The notes beneath the pieces are model-generated. The model did not search any database. It saw only the letters and a program-made list of their open reading frames with translations, and was not told where the DNA came from. Positions 1-4,662 of a DNA stretch of 5,488 nt are shown here, in pieces (position 1 is the first letter of the stretch; every line of letters starts with the position of its first letter). The position numbers were made by a program, and so were the translations under genes. Source of the DNA: UBA4064 sp050179135 (GTDB taxonomy: Bacteria; Desulfobacterota; Desulfobacteria; Desulfobacterales; Desulfatirhabdiaceae); NCBI GenBank assembly GCA_050179135.1, contig JBFXFK010000263.1:1-5488 (forward strand), read 5' to 3'.

Positions 1-1
1 C

Positions 2-685
2 AGCGGTGATCCCATGATTTTTATTCCACTGAAGGATGCCCGGGAAGCCCAGTTTCTGAAGGATAATGACGCCATCGTGGCACAGCGCCGGAGAACCGCC
101 GCCAATCCGGCATTCAATCGTCCGGGGGTTCCGGATCTGTTGGATGCGGTCATTGCGTCACAAAGCACCAACCCGTTTGTCAATGCCATTCTGGTGCAAC
201 TGGAACCCGATACGCTCCCGGATGGGCCGGCGGACTGGATTCGCCGCTGGAAGCGGCTTCAGGTTTATACCCGAAGCCAGATGGAAGACATTCTGGTGGG
301 CAAGCTGATCGCCACATCGGCCCGTCAGATCGCCATGTTTCTGGTCATTCTGTCCATTGTCAGCGCGGCGATTGTGGCGTTTATCATTTATACACTGACA
401 TTGGGAAAAATTCGGGAGATCGCCGTGTTAAAACTGATCGGCGCCAAAAATTGGACCATCGCCGGCATGATTCTTCAACAGGCAATTGGTCTGGGGCTCA
501 TTGGATTTGTGGTCGGAAAGATTGCAGCGACGTTGTGGGCGCCAATCTTTCCCAAATATGTTCTGCTGTTGCCCGGAGATGCGGCCCGCGGGTTTGTTGC
601 GGTGATGGTGATCTGCATGCTTGCCAGTATTGTGGCCATTCGGGCGGCCCTGAAGGTGGACCCTGCGGAGGCGATTGGTGGCTGA
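2..685 (+). CDS. ABC transporter permease, FtsX/MacB/DevC type (3' part, 5' end outside window)
   Basis: The reading frame is open from the left edge (first full codons read S-G-D-P-M), so this is the C-terminal part of a longer protein; the ATG at 14 is internal. Residues encoded at about 14-300 would be the end of the extracytoplasmic domain. Three hydrophobic helices follow, at about 326-400, 458-535 and 590-655, matching TM2-TM4 of the MacB/FtsX topology. Between the first two lies a basic stretch ending in R-E-I-A-V-L-K-L-I-G-A-K, the conserved cytoplasmic coupling segment that contacts the ATPase in this family. The tail KVDPAEAIGG is the usual FtsX-like terminus. The stop overlaps the ATPase gene just downstream, so the two are translationally coupled partners in the inner membrane. 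By family this is a mechanotransmission-type exporter subunit; whether it is DevC-, MacB- or LolC-like in substrate cannot be decided here. Confidence 0.9.
   Translation, partial: SGDPMIFIPLKDAREAQFLKDNDAIVAQRRRTAANPAFNRPGVPDLLDAVIASQSTNPFVNAILVQLEPDTLPDGPADWIRRWKRLQVYTRSQMEDILVGKLIATSARQIAMFLVILSIVSAAIVAFIIYTLTLGKIREIAVLKLIGAKNWTIAGMILQQAIGLGLIGFVVGKIAATLWAPIFPKYVLLLPGDAARGFVAVMVICMLASIVAIRAALKVDPAEAIGG
667..671 (+). promoter_or_regulatory. Ribosome binding site deciding the ATPase start
   Basis: GGAGG lies inside the permease coding end. It is 6 nt before GTG 678 but only 3 nt before TTG 675, which favours GTG 678 as the ATPase start. Confidence 0.55.
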
Positions 686-1397
686 ATTCGGCAAAAAAGG
701 AATTCGTATCGAAGAATTGACCAAACGGTACGGCCAGGGAGATATGGCAGTCGATGCCCTGAAGGGTGTGGATATGACCGTTGCTCCGGGTGAGGTTGTG
801 GGACTGATCGGACCATCGGGCTCCGGCAAAAGCACCCTGCTGAAATGTCTGGGCGCCGTGATCGAACCCACTGCCGGACGCATGATTCTGGGTGACAAAA
901 TCATCTATGACAGGGGGTGGAAAATATCGGATCTGCGGGCCCTTCGCCGGGATTCCATCGGCTTTGTGTTTCAGGCGCCTTATCTGATTCCCTTTCTGGA
1001 TGTGACAGACAATGTGGCCCTGCTGCCCATGCTGGCCGGTCACTCAAACCGCGATTCGCGCAAACAGGCTGTTGACCTGCTCCATGCACTGGATGTCGGC
1101 CATCGGGCCCAGGCCATGCCGTCCCAATTGTCCGGTGGCGAGCAGCAGCGGGTGGCCATTGCCCGGGCACTGGTGAACCGGCCGCCGGTCATTCTGGCGG
1201 ATGAACCCACAGCCCCGCTGGACAGCGAACGGGCCCTGGCTGTGATCCGCATTCTCAATCAGATGGCCCGTCAGTACGAGACCGCCATCATTGTTGTCAC
1301 GCATGATGAAAAGATCATCCCCACCTTCAAACGCATTTACCATATCCGGGATGGCCGTACGTTGGAAGAGACTGGTGAAGGCCGGAGTTTGGAATAG
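678..1397 (+). CDS. ABC transporter ATP-binding protein, LolD/MacB/DevA family
   Basis: Cytoplasmic ATPase that powers the permease encoded immediately upstream. Numbered from the alternative TTG at 675, the motifs are Walker A GPSGSGKS (46-53), Q-loop FVFQ (97-100), signature LSGGEQQR (152-159), Walker B VILADEP with catalytic E177, D-loop APLD (180-183) and switch H210. All key residues are present, so the enzyme should be active. Its length (about 240 aa) is normal for stand-alone LolD-type ATPases. GTG 678 is preferred over TTG 675 because a GGAGG at 667-671 sits 6 nt upstream of it. The gene overlaps the permease stop by 8 bp, which implies coupled translation. The D-loop reads T-A-P-L-D rather than the T-G-N-L-D common in MacB/LolD, a mild variant. 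The exported substrate is unknown. The ABC operon appears to end here, because a repeat-filled spacer follows. Confidence 0.92.
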   Translation: MAEFGKKGIRIEELTKRYGQGDMAVDALKGVDMTVAPGEVVGLIGPSGSGKSTLLKCLGAVIEPTAGRMILGDKIIYDRGWKISDLRALRRDSIGFVFQAPYLIPFLDVTDNVALLPMLAGHSNRDSRKQAVDLLHALDVGHRAQAMPSQLSGGEQQRVAIARALVNRPPVILADEPTAPLDSERALAVIRILNQMARQYETAIIVVTHDEKIIPTFKRIYHIRDGRTLEETGEGRSLE

Positions 1398-1410
1398 GGC
1401 ATGGGAAGGT

Positions 1411-1462
1411 CAGTAATCAGCAGTCAGTTGTCAGCCATCAGTAATCAGCAATCAGTAGTCAG
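1411..1462 (+). repeat. Two degenerate direct repeats (24 bp, 28-bp period)
   Basis: Copy one is 1411-1434 and copy two is 1439-1462. Each begins with the same 12 bases, CAGTAATCAGCA. The copies match at 22 of 24 positions, differing at the 13th (G/A) and 18th (T/A) bases. Both are built from smaller TCAG-containing units of about 7-10 bp, so this looks like a decayed short tandem repeat. Confidence 0.8.
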
Positions 1463-1498
1463 ATGGCTTTTTACTGATGGCTGATTACTGATAGCTGA
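1431..1498. repeat. Long imperfect inverted repeat / hairpin
   Basis: The arms are 1431-1457 and 1472-1498, 27 bp each, complementary at 25 of 27 positions, with a 14-nt loop (1458-1471). The left arm shares its sequence with the direct repeats. As RNA it would form a very stable hairpin 33 bp after the ATPase stop. It is not followed by a T-run, so it is not a classical intrinsic terminator, although it could pause transcription or protect the 3' end of the ABC transcript. It could equally be a dispersed REP-like genomic element. Confidence 0.75.
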
Positions 1499-1529
1499 AT
1501 GGAGTGAATCCTCCGCAGGAACGTTTATC

Positions 1530-1748
1530 GTGATCAAACCGGATTTACAACTGACTGTCAGAGAGTTGCTGGAACGTCATCCATCAATGATACGCTTTTT
1601 TATCCGACATCACATGAAGTGTGTGGGATGTCCGACCGAAGCATTTCATACTCTGGAAGATGTTGTCCGAATTCATAATATTGCACCCAAGGCCCTGTTG
1701 GACAATCTGGAAGCTCTCATGAAAGACGATCCGAAACCGGGTAAATGA
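1530..1748 (+). CDS. DUF1858 hybrid-cluster-protein-associated redox disulfide protein
   Basis: Small soluble protein of 72 aa. It shows the layout of the DUF1858 / 'prismane-associated' redox-disulfide family: an N-terminal LTVRELLERHPSMIRFF helix, then M-K-C-V-G-C-P with C31 and C34 forming a CxxC at a helix start, then a helix beginning T-L-E-D-V-V. The length is that of the free-standing family members. The two cysteines are the expected redox-active pair; the actual substrate is not established for the family. The start is GTG 1530, with a weak AGGA at 1517-1520 about 9 nt upstream; no upstream ATG in frame fits better. It is the first gene of the run leading to flavodiiron protein and hcp, so its association with Hcp, from which the family takes its name, is kept here at a distance of about 2.9 kb. 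The gap to the CBS gene is 37 bp. Confidence 0.87.
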   Translation: MIKPDLQLTVRELLERHPSMIRFFIRHHMKCVGCPTEAFHTLEDVVRIHNIAPKALLDNLEALMKDDPKPGK

Positions 1749-1771
1749 GAAACATACGCCATCATTGAAGC

Positions 1772-1777
1772 AGGAGA
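1772..1777 (+). promoter_or_regulatory. Strong ribosome binding site for the CBS protein
   Basis: AGGAGA ends 8 nt before ATG 1786. It lies inside the longer frame that could begin at TTG 1765, so it argues for ATG 1786 as the true start. Confidence 0.7.
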
Positions 1778-1785
1778 AAGAACTC

Positions 1786-2391
1786 ATGAATACATCACCA
1801 ATCAGAGAATGCGGGCCCATGGAAATTTCTGAACAGGATGTTCTTGTGGCCATGAAAACCATGCAGGGATATATCGATATTACGCCTGCCGATTTCAGGG
1901 AAATTTATCGGATGGCCTATGCTCTTGCAAAAAATCGGTTGATGAACAACCTGAAAGCAGCCGATGTCATGTCATCTCCGGTTCATGTTATACCGGCGGA
2001 AATGGATTTGGTCGATACCGCGATATTATTGGCCGAACAGAACATCTCCGGGGCTCCGGTAATCGATGGGGATGGCAGAATTGTCGGCGTCATCTCGGAA
2101 AAGGATTTTCTGATCAGAATGGGTGCGGGTGAGAACGGTTCATTCATGCAGGTCGTTGCATCCTGCCTGAAAAACAGGGGATGCCTGGCAACCCCTCTGC
2201 GGAACCAGATTGCCCGGGATATCATGACGACTCCGGCAATTGTCCGCCCACCGGATGTCGCCATTGGCGCAATCGCGACCCTGTTCATGGAAAAGAAAAT
2301 CAACCGCCTTCCCATTACCGATAGCGATGGACATCCCATTGGCATTGTCACCCGCCTGAATCTGATCAATTCCTGGTGCGCACTCGGCTGA
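1786..2391 (+). CDS. Tandem CBS-domain protein, probable partner of the HPP membrane protein
   Basis: Soluble 201-aa protein. Residues 12-52 form a helical N-terminal extension (M-E-I-S-E-Q-D-V-L then D-I-T-P-A-D-F-R-E-I-Y), of a kind I associate with CBS proteins encoded next to HPP proteins. Two CBS domains follow: CBS1 about 56-112, with V-M-S-S-P-V at 61-66 and G-V-I-S-E-K-D at 101-107; and CBS2 about 140-197, with I-M-T-T-P-A at 146-151 and G-I-V-T-R-L-N at 186-192. A CBS pair (Bateman module) normally binds adenine nucleotides and gates an attached or partner protein. In CBS2 the usual aspartate after V-T-R-x is asparagine (N192), which may change ligand affinity there. The linker (113-139) has two cysteines, C127 and C133. 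ATG 1786 is chosen over TTG 1765 because of the AGGAGA site. Only 14 bp separate it from the HPP gene, so the pair is very likely co-translated as sensor and channel. Confidence 0.88.
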   Translation: MNTSPIRECGPMEISEQDVLVAMKTMQGYIDITPADFREIYRMAYALAKNRLMNNLKAADVMSSPVHVIPAEMDLVDTAILLAEQNISGAPVIDGDGRIVGVISEKDFLIRMGAGENGSFMQVVASCLKNRGCLATPLRNQIARDIMTTPAIVRPPDVAIGAIATLFMEKKINRLPITDSDGHPIGIVTRLNLINSWCALG

Positions 2392-2405
2392 AAGGGGAAA
2401 ACCAT

Positions 2406-2942
2406 ATGCGATATTTCGAAAAAATGCGGGGGCATACCCAGAGCCCGCCGGGCGTTGGACCAGCCGAAGTCATCTGGTCCGGAATTGGCAGTTTTCTGGG
2501 CCTGGCCGCAGTCAGCCTGCTCCATTTTCAGCTTCTGGACCCGGTCGGACACATGATGATCATCGGCTCTTTCGGGGCCTCGGCCGTGTTGATATACGGC
2601 GCCATCCGCAGTCCACTGGCACAACCCCGTAATCTGATCGGCGGCCATGTCCTGTCTGCCATCGTCGGCGTCACTGCGTTTCAAATCCTGGGGGGCCAGT
2701 TGTGGCTCGCGGCATCCGTGGCCGTGTCCCTGGCCATCGTCGTGATGCATCTGACCAAAACCCTGCATCCACCCGGTGGAGCCACGGCCCTGATCGCGGT
2801 CATCGGTGGAGACAGTATTCACAATCTCGGGTATTGGTATGTTCTGATGCCGACGGCCCTGGGGGCGGTCATCATGCTGATCATCGCCCTGATCGTCAAC
2901 AATATTTCCGGAAACAGGCGTTATCCGGAGTTCTGGCTGTAA
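2406..2942 (+). CDS. HPP family integral membrane protein
   Basis: Inner-membrane protein of 178 aa, carrying the signature L-H-P-P-G-G-A-T-A-L at 120-129 that names the HPP family. Other family landmarks are G-S-F-G-A-S-A-V-L (54-62) and P-L-A-Q-P-R-N-L-I-G-G-H (70-81). Hydrophobic helices lie at about 22-44, 48-67, 82-95, 99-117 and 143-165; the third and fourth are close together, so the exact count is uncertain. Plant and cyanobacterial HPP proteins include nitrite transporters, which suits a neighbourhood of nitrogen-oxide detoxification, but the substrate here is unproven. Many proteobacterial HPP proteins carry CBS domains on the same chain; here the CBS module is a separate upstream gene. 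ATG 2406 is preferred over GTG 2376, which would overlap the CBS gene, because GGGG at 2394-2397 is 8 nt upstream of the ATG and the family core starts just after it. Confidence 0.88.
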   Translation: MRYFEKMRGHTQSPPGVGPAEVIWSGIGSFLGLAAVSLLHFQLLDPVGHMMIIGSFGASAVLIYGAIRSPLAQPRNLIGGHVLSAIVGVTAFQILGGQLWLAASVAVSLAIVVMHLTKTLHPPGGATALIAVIGGDSIHNLGYWYVLMPTALGAVIMLIIALIVNNISGNRRYPEFWL

Positions 2943-2969
2943 TCCTTATCACAAACAGGAGGCGCCACC

Positions 2970-4148
2970 ATGCACAAAAGAAAAATAATGGAAAATATTT
3001 TCTGGCTGGGCGCGGTTGATTGGGACCGGCGTCTTTTTGATTCTCTCATTCCGCTTCCGGATGGCACAACCTATAATGCGTATTTCATTGAAGGCAGTCA
3101 GAAAACTGCTTTGCTGGATACCGTTGATCCGCCCATGGTTGATGAATTATTGGCGCAACTGGCTGATGTGAACAAAGTTGACTTTATTGTGTCGCACCAT
3201 GCCGAGCAGGACCATTCCGGATCCATTCCACGTATTCTGGAACGGTTTCCGGAAGCAAAAGTGGTCGTGACCCCAAAGGCCAAGGCCATGCTGATGGATA
3301 TACTAAAAATCGCCGAAGACAGGTTTATCACCGTGCAAGATGGCGAAACATTGTCCCTGGGTGACAAAACACTGAAGTTCATTCACACGCCCTGGGTTCA
3401 CTGGCCCGAAACCATGGTGACCTGGCTGGTGGAAAATAAAATTCTCTTCAGTTGCGATTTTTTCGGATCCCATATCGCCACCTCCGATCTGTTTGTGACG
3501 GATCAGGGCCGGGTACATGAAGCTGCCAAACGATATTTTGCAGAAATCATGATGCCCTTTCGCAATATCATCGAAAAAAATATCGAAAAGCTGGAAGCGG
3601 TTGATATTCAGATGATTGCCCCGAGCCATGGTCAAATTTACGACAAACCGGCCTGGATCATGGATGCTTACAGGGACTGGGTAACCGGAAATCCCCACAA
3701 TCTGGTCGTGTTGCCATTTGCGTCCATGCATGGCAGCACCAGACAACTGGTTGATCATCTGACTGCTGCCCTGGTAGAGAATGGGGTTCGTGTTGAACAG
3801 TTCAATCTGGCTGTCACCGATATCGGCAAACTGGCCATGTCGCTGGTGGATGCGGGAACCATTGTCCTTGGTACACCAACCGTTTTGGCAGGTCCTCACC
3901 CGCTTGCCGCTTATGCGGCGCTGCTGGCCAATGCACTGAGGCCCAAGGCCAGGTTTCTCTCCATCATCGGTTCATATGGATGGGGCGGTAAAACCGTGGA
4001 AACGCTTGCGGGGATGATTCCCAACCTGAAAGTCGAGGTGATGGAGCCGATTTTATGTAAAGGCCTTCCGACAGGACCGGTTTATCAATCATTGGATAAA
4101 CTGGCGGAAGCCATTGCACAAAAACATAGACAGAATCATTTCCGGTAG
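2970..4148 (+). CDS. Flavodiiron protein, class A (FprA/ROO-type NO and O2 reductase)
   Basis: Cytoplasmic enzyme of 392 aa, the normal length of a class A flavodiiron protein without a rubredoxin tail. The N-terminal metallo-beta-lactamase-like domain carries the full diiron set: H77-x-E79-x-D81 in S-H-H-A-E-Q-D-H-S-G-S, then H144, D163 and H220. The D81-x62-H144 and H144-x18-D163 spacings are canonical; D163 to H220 is x56, a little shorter than the usual roughly x60. The C-terminal flavodoxin domain (from about 243) has the FMN phosphate loop S-M-H-G-S-T (252-257), G-T-P-T-V-L-A-G-P-H-P and G-S-Y-G-W-G-G. The family reduces O2 to water and/or NO to N2O using electrons from rubredoxin or similar donors; none is encoded here. 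AGGAGG at 2957-2962, 7 nt before the ATG, is the best ribosome site in the window, suggesting high expression. It sits 27 bp after the HPP gene and 3 bp before the VOC gene. Confidence 0.95.
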   Translation: MHKRKIMENIFWLGAVDWDRRLFDSLIPLPDGTTYNAYFIEGSQKTALLDTVDPPMVDELLAQLADVNKVDFIVSHHAEQDHSGSIPRILERFPEAKVVVTPKAKAMLMDILKIAEDRFITVQDGETLSLGDKTLKFIHTPWVHWPETMVTWLVENKILFSCDFFGSHIATSDLFVTDQGRVHEAAKRYFAEIMMPFRNIIEKNIEKLEAVDIQMIAPSHGQIYDKPAWIMDAYRDWVTGNPHNLVVLPFASMHGSTRQLVDHLTAALVENGVRVEQFNLAVTDIGKLAMSLVDAGTIVLGTPTVLAGPHPLAAYAALLANALRPKARFLSIIGSYGWGGKTVETLAGMIPNLKVEVMEPILCKGLPTGPVYQSLDKLAEAIAQKHRQNHFR

Positions 4149-4151
4149 GAT

Positions 4152-4556
4152 ATGAATACGGTGTTCAAAAATCTGATCACCACCACCACCAACACCATCC
4201 TGTATTGCAAAAAATGGGATGAAACAATTCGCTTTTATCGGGATGACTTACAACTGCCTGTCCTTTTCACAACCAACTGGTTTGTAGAATTTTTCTTGAC
4301 GGAATGTTCCCGTTTGAGCGTCGCGGATGAAAAACATGCCACGATTCCGGGTTGCGGGAACGCCGGGATCACACTATCCCTGCAGGTCAGGGATATCGAT
4401 ACGGCCAGGGAGTTTGTTGACAGGAAGGATTTGAAACCGACCCCAATCAAACGGCATGCTTGGGATGCGCTTGTTTTTTATGTGTTTGATCCGGAAGGAC
4501 ACCGCATTGAAATGTGGCAATCCCTGGACATGCAACATCGGAATCCGGAATCATGA
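4152..4556 (+). CDS. VOC-fold (glyoxalase/bleomycin resistance-like) protein
   Basis: Small soluble protein of 134 aa with the vicinal oxygen chelate pattern. The first module has N-T-I-L-Y-C-K-K-W-D-E-T-I-R-F-Y-R (14-30) leading to W-F-V-E-F (43-47). The second has I-T-L-S-L-Q-V-R-D-I-D (73-83) leading to F-D-P-E-G-H-R-I-E-M-W (112-122), in which E120 occupies the usual metal-ligand glutamate position. The core looks intact; the substrate is unknown and could be an aldehyde, a thiol adduct or a bound antibiotic. The start is uncertain: ATG 4152 is only 1 nt from a TAGGA at 4146-4150, whereas GTG 4161 is 10 nt from it and begins just before the conserved core. ATG 4152 is kept as the conventional choice; translational coupling to the flavodiiron stop 3 bp upstream would explain the poor spacing. 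Position between the NO/O2 reductase and Hcp suggests a stress-related role, by context only. Confidence 0.82.
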   Translation: MNTVFKNLITTTTNTILYCKKWDETIRFYRDDLQLPVLFTTNWFVEFFLTECSRLSVADEKHATIPGCGNAGITLSLQVRDIDTAREFVDRKDLKPTPIKRHAWDALVFYVFDPEGHRIEMWQSLDMQHRNPES

Positions 4557-4558
4557 TC

Positions 4559-4570
4559 ATCCGATCGGAT
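4559..4570. repeat. Perfect 12-bp palindrome
   Basis: ATCCGATCGGAT is its own reverse complement and begins 3 bp after the VOC stop. A second small palindrome, ATGATCAT (4553-4560), overlaps its left edge across the stop codon. It could be an operator half-set or a short hairpin; no T-run follows, so a terminator is unlikely. Confidence 0.45.
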
Positions 4571-4577
4571 ATGCCGT

Positions 4578-4606
4578 TTGATTGTTACCCGAACAATTCA
4601 TCGAAT
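4578..4606 (+). promoter_or_regulatory. Candidate promoter and operator dyad for hcp
   Basis: TTGATT (4578-4583) and TCGAAT (4601-4606) each match 4 of 6 bases of the sigma-70 -35 and -10 consensus, with 17 bp between them. Overlapping the -35 is a perfect dyad, ATTGTT (4581-4586), 5 bp, AACAAT (4592-4597). Regulators of the CRP/FNR family (HcpR) control hcp in many anaerobes, and a dyad over the -35 region would be a sensible place for one. The match to any known operator was not tested, and such weak elements arise by chance. Confidence 0.28.
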
Positions 4607-4649
4607 CATTCTTTCACATACCGAAAGAAAACAACCACCACATTCAAAA

Positions 4650-4655
4650 AAGGAG
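4650..4655 (+). promoter_or_regulatory. Ribosome binding site of hcp
   Basis: AAGGAG, 7 nt before ATG 4663. It is a strong site and fixes the hcp start, which is also supported by the conserved M-F-C-F-Q-C terminus. Confidence 0.75.
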
Positions 4656-4662
4656 AAACATC

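Larger units (their letters stand above)
1398..1529. other. Intergenic spacer between ABC operon and stress-gene operon
   Basis: This 132-bp gap contains no credible gene. Most of it is the TCAG-rich repeat annotated separately. No convincing -35/-10 pair could be picked by eye, although a promoter for the DUF1858 gene would be expected here or just left of it. Confidence 0.6.
4557..4662. other. Spacer upstream of hcp
   Basis: A 106-bp gap, the largest inside the stress-gene set, with no credible gene. It holds a palindrome, a dyad and a candidate promoter, listed separately. It suggests hcp has its own promoter in addition to read-through from the upstream genes. Confidence 0.5.

Noticed and set aside
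1411..1462. CRISPR array
   Set aside because: There are only two degenerate copies with a 4-bp gap between them and no unique spacers; no cas genes are present.
1401..1484. Short ATG frame of 27 codons within the spacer
   Set aside because: It is made almost entirely of the TCAG repeat and has no family or ribosome-site support.
1431..1498. Intrinsic terminator for the ABC operon
   Set aside because: The hairpin is long, but no T-run follows the right arm on either strand and the loop is 14 nt, so it is listed as an inverted repeat instead.
1501..1514. GGAGTGAATCCTCC as a regulatory hairpin before the DUF1858 gene
   Set aside because: The arms are only 4 bp with a 6-nt loop, too weak to distinguish from chance.
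1983..2822. Long open frame on the - strand (about 279 codons)
   Set aside because: It lies antisense across the CBS and HPP genes, both of which have strong family motifs and ribosome sites; its translation shows no recognisable domain and looks like a codon-bias shadow.
4179..4190. (ACC)4 run near the VOC start as a phase-variation tract
   Set aside because: It has only four trinucleotide units, so slippage would keep the reading frame; it simply encodes four threonines.
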